Source: Cafeteria roenbergensis
Taxonomy: Eukaryota > Sar > Bigyra > Bicosoecida > Cafeteriaceae
Assembly: GCA_008330645.1 (NCBI GenBank)
Contig: VLTN01000015.1
Coordinates: 310,001 to 374,000 of the forward strand
DNA length: 64,000 bases
Direction of reading: 5' to 3'
Made by a program: the position numbers and the translations under genes
Part shown: one piece after another, positions 42,464-53,400 of the stretch
How positions within the stretch are numbered: the stretch's first letter is position 1
How the letters are laid out: each line of letters begins with the position of its first letter
The notes under the pieces: generated by a model
Seen by the model: only the letters and a program-made list of their open reading frames with translations
Databases searched by the model: none
What the model was told of the DNA's origin: nothing

Positions 42464-45001
42464 TCATTGCGAGGCCGCCACGGCTTGATTGGCCGGTCCG
42501 GGACAGACTCCTGGGATGTACCCGACTCGCGCGCCTGACATGTCGCGGACGATGCCCTCCTTGCTCACAGACCCAACCAGCTCGCCCCTCTTGTTGAACA
42601 TGAGCCCCGACGCCATGGAAGGCATGCTTGCTCGCATCGGGCGCCACAGCGACTTGTCGCCAGCCTCGAGCCGCGCTGCCTCGCTCTGCAGCATTTCCTT
42701 CGTTGGCTGTTTCGGTCGCTCGTCGGCGGGAACCAGGCTGTGGTCCTTGCTCCACTGCCGTCGTTGAGCCTGCTTGGCCGCCGCGGCAGCCTTTTGGGCC
42801 AGCACGCGCTGCTCGTCAGCGCGCTCGTCTGCAAGGTCAAGAGCCGCGTGGCGCGTCACAGCCCAGCGATAGCCAAGCGCCAGGGCTACCACGCCCGCCA
42901 CGGTGCCCAGCAGGCCCCCGATGAGCGGGGCCCAGTTCGGAGGTGGCTCCGGGATGGGCTCCGACAGCCGCCACGCGGCCTCCAGCCGGTGGTGGGGAAC
43001 TACGACCGTGGCAAGGAGCGCTGTCCCGCCGCTCTCTGGCCTCTGCTGGTTTGCAGCCCGAGCCAGAGCAAAGCAGGTTCCCCACGCGCCCGCGTCCGCG
43101 CTGGCATGCCCCGAAAGCCCAATCACGGATCTCAAGTCTTCCCGTGTCAACGCAATGGACATCAAGAGGGAGCTGTTGGCGGGAACCGGCGGAAGCATGA
43201 GGATTCGGTGGTGGGGCTGGGGCTGCCCAGCCGCGGCTGCGGACCAGTCATCTTCAAACCTGCGAAGCGCCATGGAAGCAAACTGCGCGCGGCCAGCGAC
43301 AAGGCGAGGGGCTGAGGTTGCATTGTCCGAGGACGTAGGGACAAACGACCAAACCGGGTCGAACGGCTCCACAGCGCTCCATGCCGGGCAGGCAGCGCCA
43401 ACGAGCGCCGCTGCAGCCATGGTGTCATCGGCGGGACTGCCGCCGCTGACTGGCCAGTCGTCAGTCGCAGCTTGGCCGGCGCCCAAGTCTCGCGGAAGCC
43501 GCGCTGCGGCCCTTGCGGCAGCGTCCAGCTTGGCCAGCTCCTTGCGTTCAGGGTGGGGGTACCAAGCTGGGAAGGAGCTGCTGTTCGGCGACTGCACGCT
43601 CGCCGGCGTGCTCATGTTGTGGAGCCGGCTGAAGACCAGCACGTGCACGCGCTCGGGGGGTGACGCCGTCCATCCGGCGTTGCGAACCGCGAAGTGAAGC
43701 TGGAGCGGCGACGCAGAGTCCACCTCAGCGCGCTCCGTTGGTCCCTCTTGGCTGGAGGCTGCCGCACTCGCCAGAGCGTCCAGCCACCACTGTCTGGAAA
43801 GCATGCTGAGATCCTGGACGGAGGGTTTGCTCTCAAACTGGTCAGGTGGCGTAGGAATTCCGCTGTGCGTTGCGTTGGCCAGATCAACTCTGCGGCCTGG
43901 ACCGTCAGGCGTCATTCCTGTTGCCATGCTTGCCGCCTGCCCGCTGCGCGACAGCTCGGGCTCCAGCCACACACCGTCAACGAAGTTCACTAATGATGTT
44001 GCGCCGCGGCCGTTCGCGCTCAAGGAGGGAAACGCCAAGGCTCGCGCGGCCCAGTGTGGAGACGGCGCCAGTGTGGCGGAGCCAGTGTCTGCCACAGCAA
44101 AGACGCAGGCAGGGGCTCCCTGCTTTAGAGCAACAGGGGTTGCTTCGCTTGGCAGAAGTCCCCAGTAGCCGTCGTCGTCCCAGTGGATGTGAAGCGTTGC
44201 TGTTCCAGCGCCAGCTGTTTGGCCGGGATCTCGAACAGCGCACCCCCTGTCAACGACAGCGGTGGTCCTGCCCTTGAGCACGCGAATGCCGGTGCTAAGC
44301 GGGTGGAATCTGTCCACTCCGTTGGCAAGGGGAGGCCCATTCATCATCGAAAGCTGGCCACTGTCCCGTGCTGCTGAGTTGCCCAGGGGGGCAACGTTGC
44401 AGCGAAGCATTGGAAATGGCGGCGACGGGGGCGTTCCCTCCATGCTCGACACCAGGAGCGGCAGGGACGGCGGTCGAACTGGCGTGTGCCTCGAATCGGC
44501 TGTGCTGCGCACCTGGCCCGCTTGCGCCATCGTAGCTGGAACCACCACGAGCCAAACCGAAATGTTCACAAACTGGCCATCTGTGTCGGGACAGCCCACA
44601 GCCAGGGAGTCTGCTGCCAGGTCCTCCCCCGGGACGGGCTGGTGAACGCGCACGGATAACCCTGTGCCCGGTCCGGGGCTTGCTTGCCCCGTGACAATGC
44701 AGCAAGTCGGGAGACTGTCGCTGCCGTTCCGGAGCGTGGTTTCTCTGGCCGGGGTCGCAAGTGCCTCGCACGCTCCGCAGGCGCTGGGGCGCCACAGGGC
44801 CGCCGCCTCGCTCGTTTCAAGCGTGAGAACCCCGGTCCGATCGTCTGCCGAGCCACAGAATAGCTCGCCGTTTGCGGCTTGCGCGCACAGCTCTAGCCCC
44901 ATGAAAACTGGACGCGGACGAGTGGCACCGGCACGGAGGTCCACAAGGGCCCCGCCCAGCAGAGCCAGGAGTGCAAAGACCCCCCTTCGGGCACGGGTCA
45001 T
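42464..45001 (-). CDS. type I membrane protein of unknown family
   Basis: One minus-strand exon. The ATG at 45001 opens a signal peptide (MTRARRGVFALLALLGGALV), so I prefer it to the longer open frame reaching 45250; the product is 845 residues. The ectodomain (about 25-685) has paired cysteines near the start (LCAQAANGELFCG; SACGACEAL; TCCIV), scattered N-x-S/T sites (NIS, NAT, NMS, NSS) and no domain I recognise. A single membrane helix at about 690-713 (PLIGGLLGTVAGVVALALGY) is followed by a tail of about 130 residues that is Lys/Arg/Ala-rich and ends in VGYIPGVCPGPANQAVAASQ. Plasma-membrane or endomembrane location is likely. Function is unknown. The stop codon is only 65 bases from that of the converging methyltransferase fusion gene. 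Confidence 0.68.
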   Translation of the reverse strand: MTRARRGVFALLALLGGALVDLRAGATRPRPVFMGLELCAQAANGELFCGSADDRTGVLTLETSEAAALWRPSACGACEALATPARETTLRNGSDSLPTCCIVTGQASPGPGTGLSVRVHQPVPGEDLAADSLAVGCPDTDGQFVNISVWLVVVPATMAQAGQVRSTADSRHTPVRPPSLPLLVSSMEGTPPSPPFPMLRCNVAPLGNSAARDSGQLSMMNGPPLANGVDRFHPLSTGIRVLKGRTTAVVDRGCAVRDPGQTAGAGTATLHIHWDDDGYWGLLPSEATPVALKQGAPACVFAVADTGSATLAPSPHWAARALAFPSLSANGRGATSLVNFVDGVWLEPELSRSGQAASMATGMTPDGPGRRVDLANATHSGIPTPPDQFESKPSVQDLSMLSRQWWLDALASAAASSQEGPTERAEVDSASPLQLHFAVRNAGWTASPPERVHVLVFSRLHNMSTPASVQSPNSSSFPAWYPHPERKELAKLDAAARAAARLPRDLGAGQAATDDWPVSGGSPADDTMAAAALVGAACPAWSAVEPFDPVWSFVPTSSDNATSAPRLVAGRAQFASMALRRFEDDWSAAAAGQPQPHHRILMLPPVPANSSLLMSIALTREDLRSVIGLSGHASADAGAWGTCFALARAANQQRPESGGTALLATVVVPHHRLEAAWRLSEPIPEPPPNWAPLIGGLLGTVAGVVALALGYRWAVTRHAALDLADERADEQRVLAQKAAAAAKQAQRRQWSKDHSLVPADERPKQPTKEMLQSEAARLEAGDKSLWRPMRASMPSMASGLMFNKRGELVGSVSKEGIVRDMSGARVGYIPGVCPGPANQAVAASQ

Positions 45002-45662
45002 GTCGGGGGTCGACTGTGTTGTACGGTACCCAGTGGCCGGCCGCTCTCGAGGCGAAACGCGCATGGCTGAACCCCCGGCAACTGAGCCACGGGGGTTGCC
45101 GCTCGTTGCGACGCGGGAGAGAGCGCCCCCCAGCTGCACCACCGTCCGAATCTGCCGCTTGAGCCTTTCCCTCCCCGATGCGCAAAGCCGGGCTGCAAGG
45201 AGTGTGGCGTCGTGCACGGCTCCGAGTGGAATGCAGCTCTGCAGCAACAAACGTTGTTGAAAACTGGGGCAGAACCAACTACAGGGCGCGGGCTGCGAAT
45301 CAAAGCCCGCAGAGCAGCTTCACTCGCGGTCAGAACTAGTGATGGAGCTTGCGACCGGCCTGCACCCGGGCTTGCGGGCCAAAACAACTGAATGTCGCTC
45401 GAACTGCTCGACGCCGGCCAGTTCCCGAGCGAAGTCCGGCCAGCGCCGCGGCCCAGAGGAGCCGCATCCTGTGTGCGCAGAGGGAGGGCATGCAGCAAGG
45501 CAGGGGCGTGCGCGTCCTGGAAAGGCCCATCCGAGGCGCCGAACGCGCGCGACATTGTGCCTGGGGCTCTGCCTTGCTCTGCCGGGCTCTGCCGTCGCGG
45601 GCGCGCGCTGTCGCGCAATCCGGCAGCACACAAAAACACGATTAAAGCGATTTAAAAAGACA
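45002..45662. promoter_or_regulatory. divergent promoter region upstream of CDC20
   Basis: This 661-base region lies between the starts of the type I membrane protein and CDC20. Just before the CDC20 ATG, positions about 45625-45662 form an A-rich stretch (acacaaaaacacgattaaag and on), striking in DNA that is otherwise about 70% GC. It could be a transcription-initiation or leader element. The open frame extending the membrane protein upstream to 45250 lies here too and is judged non-coding. Confidence 0.45.
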
Positions 45663-47437
45663 ATGTTCACGCAGAAGGACCGCGTTGAGTTTGACGAGGT
45701 CATGGACTGCAACAGGCCGATCGAGTCCGCCGTGATGCCGCGGTGGAAGCGCAAGGCTCTGGCGCGGGCGTCGGCGGCGGCAAGCACGCCGGGCAAGTCG
45801 GTTGTGCCCCCCGTGTGCGCCTCCGCCCCCGTGACCGACGGCACGCCTACGGTGAGTCGCGTGAACTGCGTCTGCCTGCGTCCTGCACGCGCGTCTGGGG
45901 GCGCTGGGCCCGCGCGACGCGCGCCAGGGCCGCGGCTGGATCTTGGGTGGACGGCCACCACCAAGTTTCGCCGTTCGACCCTACCGGCCCGGTCGCCTCG
46001 CCCCCGCCACCTTTTCGACCTCGTCGGTTGCCCCCGACACACTCTCCGCAGGCGTGCCGCATGGTGCCCTCTCGCTCCGGGATGGATGTGGAGGTTGGGC
46101 ACTTCGCCCTCACCTCGAGCGGCGCTGCCAGCGCTGCCGGTGCTGATGCGGAGACGCAGACGTACCGCGCCGCGCTCGCGGCTAACCTGCTCGGCGGTGG
46201 GAGCATCGAGGCATCCGAGAGCGCGGCTGGCGCCGCGGCCGCGACCGAGGGTGCCTGCGGGTCGCCCGAGGCACGCGTTCTGGCATACAAGGGCAAGGCC
46301 CCGGCCGCCCACGCCTCCAGCCTCGGCGGAGCGCGTGTGCTCTACAGCCAGAACAAGGGGACTCGTGCGGTGCATGCCAAGCACACGCGCCACATCCCGA
46401 GCGCCCCTGAGCACTGCCTCGACGCACCCGACCTTGTGGACGACTACTACCTGAACCTCCTCGACTGGTCCTGCTCGAACGTCGTCGCCGTTGCTCTCGG
46501 CCCCAGCGTCTACCTGTGGAACGCCGCCACCGGCTCCACCGAGGTGATGTGCGAGCTTGAGGGCGAGGGCGACTACGTGACGTCGGTGTCTTGGATCAAG
46601 GAGGGCGGCGGCTACCTCGCCGTCGGCACTGCCAGCGCGGACGTGCAGCTGTGGGACGTGGAGAAGTCGAAGCAGGTCCGCTCCATGGCCGGCCACACCG
46701 CGCGTGTGGGCGCCCTGGACTGGAATGCGCACACTCTCTCCTCCGGAAGCCGGGACAGCACCATCATGAACCACGACGTGCGCGTGCGCGACCACCTGAC
46801 CGCGACCCTCCGGGGCCACGAGCAGGAGGTGTGCGGCCTCAAGTGGAGCCCTGATGGGTCGATGCTCGCCTCCGGCGGCAACGACAACATGCTCTGCATC
46901 TGGGACGCGGGAGCGTCCGGCGCCCCTGCCACCGCCTCCTCCGGCGGCATGCGCGGCGACGTGACCCCCAAGTTCGTCATCCGCGAGCACACCGCGGCTG
47001 TCAAGGCCCTGGCCTGGTGCCCCTGGAACCGCACCACCCTCGCGTCGGGCGGCGGATCCTCGGACCGGTGCATCAAGACGTGGAACGCCTCGACCGGCTC
47101 CATGCTCCACTCCGTGGACACCGGCTCCCAGGTCTGCTCCCTGCTGTTCAACAGCAACCACCGCGAGCTCATCTCCACCCACGGCTTCAGCCGCAACGAG
47201 ATCAACGTCTGGCGCTACCCCACCTTCACCAAGGTGCGCGAGCTCACGGGCCACACCGGGCGTGTCCTGCACATGGCCGCTGGCCCCGACGGCTCCTCCG
47301 TGGTGACAGCGGGTGCCGACGAGACTCTGCGCTTCTGGAACCTCCTCGGCGAGCCTCGTCAGCAGGCCGCCAAGGACATGGATGCCGCCCGCACCCTCGG
47401 CCGCACTCGCCTCGTTTCGTCCCGAAGCATCCGCTGA
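45663..47437 (+). CDS. CDC20: anaphase-promoting complex activator CDC20
   Basis: Two exons, 45663-45851 and 46052-47437, join in phase 0 to 524 residues. CDC20 recruits substrates to the APC/C ubiquitin ligase and is the target of the spindle checkpoint. The N-terminus has PRWKRKALARA, a C-box-like ACRMVPSRSGMD (residues 64-75), GARVLYSQNKGTR, matching the checkpoint-binding motif region, and HIPSAPEHCLDAPDLVDDYY leading into LNLLDWS. Seven WD40 blades follow, with DYVTSVSWIKEGGGYLAVG, GHTARVGALDWN, GHEQEVCGLKWSPDGSMLAS, EHTAAVKALAWCPW and GHTGRVLHMAAGPDGS recognisable. The last residues, SRSIR, give the Ile-Arg tail that docks on APC3. FSRNEINVWRYPTFTKV favours CDC20 over FZR1/CDH1. The C-box departs from the usual D-R-[FY]-I-P-x-R. 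Confidence 0.92.
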
Positions 47438-48351
47438 GGTTCTCACCGCCCTGGATCCATCGTCTTCCCGCTTCCTCGCCGCATGCGGCGCCCGCTTGCC
47501 GGCCGTCAGTGTTCGCCTGCGCTCTCGCTCTCCTGGCTCGCCCCTCCCCTTCTCGCCCTCTCGCTCGCTTGCTCGCCCGCCCACCCTTCCTCGCCTCTTG
47601 CATTTGGCCCGTCGCCAAACGGGTGAGCCTTCGGGCTCGCTTGTGCTGGCTACAGCCGCATTGTGCGGAGCGAGGGTGGGAGTGGGAGAGCGTGCGCGGA
47701 TGCGCGGGTGGGATGGGATGGGAGGCAAGGTCAGCGAGCAGTGTTGGTTGCAGGACTGACGGACTCGGTAGGGCGTCGGGTGTGGGATGGCGGGGGAGCG
47801 GGTGATGGGCCGGAGCAGAGAGTACTTTCTGGCATCATGCGCTGTGGTCGGCTTGGCGCTGACCACAAGTGCTGGCCACGATGAGGGACAGCGGCGGCGG
47901 TGGCGACCGCAGCTGCGGCATCTTTGGGACTGGGCGTGAGCTGGTGGCTGCGACTCCGGGCTGAAGGTACAGTTCGATGCCACATGGTGAGGCGTGGCGC
48001 TCCAAGCGCTACGCCTTGCCGATTTCAAGGGGAATGAGCATGGTGGCACCACCTCCCAGCAGCGCTTCGGCCGGCGCATATCGCATGCAAGGGCCTTGGG
48101 CTTCTGGGATGGCACCGACATGGGGCGGGAGGCAATTGTTCCGGCGGCGAGGTGAAGACACGAGGCATGGGCCTGGTCGCACTTTGCTGCTGCGAACGCG
48201 GGTGTGAGGCACGATGGTGTGCCTCCAGCCCCCAGCAGTCTGAGGTTCTGACCCGACGCAGTGGTTGCTCGTTGCCTGCCCAGGCGGGCGCGACGGCGTC
48301 TGCGTCCTCAGGCTGCGAGAGAGGTGTCACCGGCAGACCTCTGAGGCTCGA

Positions 48352-48793
48352 GGGCTTGAGCCCCTCTCCCTCCGTGGGGAAGGGTTCGCTCCAGAGCTTC
48401 AGCGGATCAGGCCTGAAGCAGTGGCAGCAGTGCCTCTGCACAAGTCCGAGGGGAAAGGGTTCATTCCCGGACCTGAGGGGAGGCTATGACTCTTGTTCAC
48501 CTCCGATGCCCAAGGAGACGGCCGCAACAAAGCGCGTTCAAGCGGTGGCATGCTTGCAAGCCGAGGCGCTTCCGCTGGAGGGTCTCGAGTCCCTGGCACC
48601 GGCTGGAGGTAAGGCGGGGGCAACGGCACCGTCCGATGCGAGGGAGGTATTCGCCTGCTGCAGAGGAGGCTCGGGGTCTCGTCCCCGTTCCACTGCTCTC
48701 AGGTGTCCCTCGCTTGGGCGGCGCTAGCCCCCGTCTGTCTCTGCAACAGGCCCTTTGCCACGGCGCGAGGCCCAGAGCGGGAGGGAGTCTCCG
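48352..48793 (+). repeat. cluster of six T-arm-like short stem-loops
   Basis: Six elements of the form GGG-loop-CCC or close to it occur at 48352-48364, 48382-48392, 48457-48468, 48580-48593, 48673-48686 and 48783-48792. Most are preceded by a GAGG or GTGG tract 5-20 bases upstream. Two of them (gggttcgctcc and gggttcattccc) resemble the T arm and internal B box of tRNA-type polymerase III genes. No full cloverleaf can be drawn around any of them. They may be remnants of tRNA-derived repeats or part of a structured RNA. Confidence 0.35.
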
Positions 48794-49190
48794 GCTGCCC
48801 GCCCGCAACTGTGGGGGACGACGCATTTGGCCGGATTCTGGGACCCCCAGGTTTCCTTTCCTCCTGCCTTCAAAAGGGTTGGATACTGCCGCGCGCACGC
48901 ACTCGATTCGACGCACTGGACCGGACCCATGTTCTCTTCTTTCTGGAGGCCAGGCACACATCACCTATTCACTGGACAGGGACACGACATTCTGGACACA
49001 GGAGGACACACCGGTATGGACACTGCATACATCAAGGACTGGACTGGGCTGCATGATTCACTGTCTGCATTCCCACCCCACCCCGTGCACGGTTGCACGT
49101 TTTACCACCTTGGCCGGACGGCTTGCCGTTCCGTGTCTTCTGCCGCCGCTGCCTTTTGCTGCGCTGCGCCCGAAACGCGATCACACACTG

Positions 49191-49226
49191 TCTCGTCTCT
49201 CTCGCGCTCTCTCTCTCTCTCTCTCG
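49191..49226 (+). repeat. CT microsatellite
   Basis: A pyrimidine run, mostly alternating C and T with two CTCG interruptions, lies upstream of the SAYSD1-like gene. It could serve as a GAGA-type promoter element on the other strand, but that is speculation. Confidence 0.7.
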
Positions 49227-49417
49227 CTGCTTCCGGGTCGGGATTGACCGACGACGACGGCTGCGGACTCCCCGGGTCGTGCCAGCCGCGTCCTTCCCCT
49301 CCCAATGCCGGGGGTTAGCTGAGAAACCAGCGACCACACGATTTGGCCAAAGCAGAGCCCGGGCTGCCAAATTTCGTGGGTTGCGCCACTCGCGCTCGTC
49401 TCAGCGAGCGCAGGGCA

Positions 49418-50284
49418 ATGTTTCCTCGCATTGTCGACGGAGAAGTTGTCTACGACGAGGATGACGGCGGACGAGCAGCAGCACACGCAGTGCTGATGCG
49501 GCGCGGCCGGCCGCTGGAATTTCCCAGAGTCGTGCAAGCTCGGCCCTCGGGCACGGCAGCGGCGGCCGGCGCAGGTGCAGGGCGCGCTGGCGATGGTGAG
49601 ACAGTAGCACCACACACAGGCGTGCACGCGCAACGCAAATTGGCCGCTTGCCTCGTGATGCCGGCGAAGGCGTGACCGTGGCTTTCCGTGCTTGCGCTCC
49701 CGCGCAGCAACCTCGGAAGTGAGGCGCGACGGCAAAAGCGCAAGCGACACCTTGCTCGAGGGCTTGTCTTGCGTGGGAAGCTGGGCGCTGGGGTGGGCGC
49801 GGTGGGACGTGCTTGGCTGGGCAGCATTTTGGGGCGGTTCTCTCTGGCTGCTGCAGGAATTCTGGCCGCTCTGGCTTCTGTCCTTCGTGCTCTTCATCGT
49901 GAGACGCGAGCGGGTGTGGGTTGCGCTCGGGGAACGGGGCTGCCGTGCGTTGGCAGTGGGCGAAAGCTCCGCACTGGTGCTCTCTCCACGCTTTGGCCCT
50001 GGAAGCGAGTGCATGTGGGCTGTGCTTCGCAGACTTGGGCATGCAGCAAGCACGGCAAGCGCACGCTCGAGGACGGGCTGAGTGCGTACTCCGTGTTTAA
50101 TCCTGGACATGTGCGGCTCCACGGGACGCTGACAGCAGAGGACTTGCAGTCGCAAATGTCGGGGCTGATCCCGAGGCCAGGCGGCGCGGACGACGGCATT
50201 GACGAGGCCCTGGAGCGGCAGGCCGAGGCGCAAGAGGCAGCCGAGCTCCAGGCGGCAATGGAGGCAAGCCTCCGAGACTTCTGA
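49418..50284 (+). CDS. SAYSD1: SAYSvFN-domain membrane protein
   Basis: Three exons, 49418-49595, 49708-49898 and 50033-50284, join with phases 1 and 0 to 206 residues. The hallmark LEDGLSAYSVFNPG near residue 135 defines the SAYSvFN family, followed as in animals by GTLTAEDLQSQM. Before it lies the family's hydrophobic hairpin or helix (DVLGWAAFWGGSLWLLQEFW and PLWLLSFVLFI), which anchors the protein in a membrane. Animal SAYSD1 sits in the ER and has been linked to clearance of stalled translocating ribosomes. The Ala/Gln/Glu-rich C-terminal helix (ALERQAEAQEAAELQAAMEA) resembles a ubiquitin-interacting motif. Exon 2-exon 3 splicing is fixed by the family alignment (LFI joined to TWACSKHGKRTLEDG). 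Confidence 0.85.
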
Positions 50285-50415
50285 TGCGTGATGCTGGCGC
50301 GCGCACGCAGCGGTGGCGTGCCGCGGGTGGTGCTGCGCTTCGTGGTTCGCAAGGTCAACGTTCCTGTGGCTGCGCCGCGCGTGCCGGCGCACAAGCCCTC
50401 GCCAGCTCACAACAC

Positions 50416-53400
50416 TCATTCAAAGCCAGACCGGGCCGCACGTGCGTCACCGATGGACACAAGCAGCTGGCTCCGGCGCGCGGCCGCGCTGCGCTGCTCG
50501 GCCTGACCCGGCGGGCCCTCGCGGCAGGTTTGCCACCCCGCCTGCGCAGGCCGCACCGAAAGGCGTCTGGAGGGCTCCCTCGACGTGGCAGGCGGGCGGT
50601 GGGACCCCGCCAGCACCAGCGTAGCGGCGCCCCGCTGCGGGCGCCGCTGCGCGAACGCGTGCGCGGATGACGTGCCGTCCGCGCCTGCCGCAGCCCGAGA
50701 GCTGCGGCGCCCCGTCATCGAGACGAAGCTCGCTGCGGGGCCTGGCAAGCTGTGCGCGATGCGCATCGTGCCGGGGGCGGTCTGGCCTCCCGCAGGCCCG
50801 TCCAGCGGGTCCCGCGGCGACACAACACCGGCCGCAGCCCAGCGCCTGCCGGCTGACGTGCCCATCGTCAGCGCGGCGGCATCAGCCGCCATGCCTGCCC
50901 GAGCGATGTCAGGGGCTCTCGCGTGCCGCGCTCCGGGAAGCTGCCCGTCAAGGCGGCGGGGGATGAGGGCCTCCATCCTGGCCTTGTAGTCTGGCTGCGG
51001 CCGCCGGTTCGATCTGGCGGACAGCAACGAGTCGGGCCGATCCAGCGCGCGGAAGGCGGCGGGAGCGCTGGATCCCGCCCCGGCAGCCTGCTCGCCAGCC
51101 GCCCGAAGGTGCAGCAGCAGAGCCGCACCCTCGGGGACGTTTCCGCCTCGAAGGCTGGTGGCTAGCTGCAGCATGACGTCAGCGGTGCGCGACCCCGTCA
51201 CTCCCGCCCCGCCGCGCTCCAGCCCGCGCCCAGACGTAGGGGCGGCGTCTGGCCGCTTGGCAAGGCGCGCGGATCGCTTTCCGCGGCTCTTGTGGAGCAA
51301 GTCGGGGCCCTCCGTTGCAGCTCGCAGCAGCGGCCCGGCGGAGGCGAAGAGCACTTCGCAGTCGCCGCCTGCTTGCGTGGCATCCGCCTCGCGACTTCCC
51401 TCCTCGACGCGAGCCAGCTCCATTGCCGCCAGGGCGGCGGGCCCTCCGCCGGGCCGCGCCCTCGTGTCGCTGACGGCGCTGCGCGGCGATGACGCGTCTC
51501 CTCCCGCAGAGGGCGCAGCCGAGTGCGTGAAGCCCAGCGCGCTGCTCCACGACGACGTGCCGCCCCTCTTCAGGGCCTGAGCAGCCCGCGCGGCAATGGT
51601 CGCCAGCGAGTTGTCCGAGGCGTTGTCCTTGGCCGCGGCCGCCTGGCCCCAGACCGGCCGCCCGCGCTGAGCCTCCACTTCCAGCGCCGAAGCGATTTCC
51701 AGCCCGCCGCCGATGGAGATACGCTCCCGGTAGAGCCGCAGGGGCCCGTCGTACGCATCGAACTCGGGCGCATCGAGCGCCCTCTTGAGCCTCGCTGGCA
51801 AGTTCTCCGACGGGTCCGTGCCCCCGAGCTGCGGTTCGCCCTCGTTCGCGCCGCCAGCCTCGGACTCGCCCCGACGAAGAACGGGCCTCCTGGCCGCACG
51901 CGCGAACGGGGAGCTCGCGTCGATGCCGCCGTGGGACCGCAGCGCCAGGCGAGGGACGAGGGGCTTCTTGCTGCGCTCGCTGGCCTGCTGCTGGCGCCGG
52001 GCCTCTCGGGACCGGGGCAGGTCCTCCAGCACGCTCTCGCGCGTCGACGTGGAGGACGCTCCGGGAGACGCGGGCCGGTGAACGCGGCCGCAGTCCAGGA
52101 TGTCGAAGGCACCCCGTCGGTCTCTATGGGCCAGGGCGTCGGCTAGCGCCGCGTCCGCTGAAGCCAGCCCCAGGCCACAAGTGAACCCGAGGGCTGCCCC
52201 GAGGCTTCCACCGCCGCCAGCCGGGGCTCCACTCTGACCAGGGGCTGCTCTTCCTGGCACCTTGGAGTCTCCGCTCTCGCTTCTGCCGTGCGCGCGCGGA
52301 CTGGCGAGCCGAAGCGGGTCGGTAGCAAGCAGCGGCCGCCCGCCGCCCTTGGCGACCACGCGAGCGAGCCGTGACGGCACGCCCATCGCGCGCATCTCCC
52401 GCGCGCTCCCCATGACGCGGGGAGCAGGCCGTCGCGCAGGCGCCCGCTCGGCCATCGGGCGAGACGCGCGTGAAGCGTTCGCGGGGCTGGCCCGAAGATG
52501 TCCCGCGCCTTGGTGCGGGGCGCCGCCCACAGACGTGGTCGCGTCGTAGCCGCTGCACGACTGGTCGCTGTCGGTCAGCCCGTCGCTCTTCTCCGAGTCG
52601 CTCAGCCACGCCTGGCGCTCCGCGTCGTCCGTCCACGGCAAGCCAGCGGCACCGCCGGAGCCGTCCTCAGTCTCGTCGTCGCATGCGCCGGCTGCCTGAA
52701 GCAGGGCCGCTCTGGCAGGCAGGAGCAGCCGTGCCTCCGCCTCGTTGCTCTCGGCACAGCGGCCTCGGCCGGGGGAGTCAGCGTCGCCAGCCGCCCGGCG
52801 GGTGCGGCCTGAGTCGACCCCGTATCGCCGCGCGAGTCGGCGCAGAGCCCTCCTGCACGTTGCTCGATCAGCACCTTCCGGCTCTGCACCAGGTTCCGCA
52901 CCCGGCTCTGCCGGAAGCAGCGCCGCCGTGACGCGGCGGCCCACAGCCCACTCGCACTGGGCTCGCGCCCTGTGCGCTGCCTCGGCCAGCTGCCGCCATG
53001 CACGTCGCTCGCTCCCGCTGAACTCCCGCTGCGCTGCCGCAGCCACGGCTGCGCACCGAGACGTCGCTGTCGCGAGCAGGCTGCGAGCCATGGCGGCGTC
53101 AGCCGCCCACACGGCAGACTCGTCGCACGCGCGTGCCCCGGAGGACGCGGCCCACGCGAGCACCAGGTCCGAGGCGGCGGCGAACACGCCGCAGTTGCAG
53201 CACGCGCTCACCAGCGCACCCGCTCCGCCCGCCCTCCCGCTGGCGCCCGGGAACGCGGGGCTGGGCTCTGCCCTTGCTGCAGAGCCGCTGCACTCCGCGA
53301 GCTCCGCGGCCTCCACCAGCGCCTCGAGCGCGGCCCCAAGCACCAGGGAGCGGCCGCACATGCCCCCGGACGCCGACGGGCTCTCCGGCGAGCCCGCGCT

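Larger units (their letters stand above)
47438..49417. other. 2-kb stretch without recognisable protein gene
   Basis: This is the longest gene-free stretch in the window and visibly less GC-rich than the coding parts. Short frames on both strands have no family character. It contains a series of short GC stem-loops at 48352-48793, degenerate TGGAC/GGACAC motifs at about 48915-49045 and a CT microsatellite near 49196-49226. An unidentified structural RNA gene, an old decayed repeat or simply long untranslated regions could all explain it. I found no tRNA, rRNA or signal-recognition-particle RNA signature. Confidence 0.5.

Noticed and set aside
40398-42755. 785-residue open frame on the minus strand
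   Set aside because: It mirrors the methyltransferase-PLP gene and has shadow-type composition rich in Arg, His and Gly.
45320-48121. 933-residue open frame on the minus strand
   Set aside because: It runs antisense through CDC20 and its promoter and has no recognisable protein features; CDC20 is unambiguous on the plus strand.
48009-48212. Small minus-strand frame ending MLIPLEIGKA
   Set aside because: The last 35 residues look protein-like, but no upstream exon with matching phase or homologous family could be found, so it is left unannotated.
48370-48480. tRNA gene suggested by gggttcgctcc and gggttcattccc
   Set aside because: No acceptor stem, D arm or anticodon arm can be paired at the right distance, so only T-arm-like hairpins are reported.
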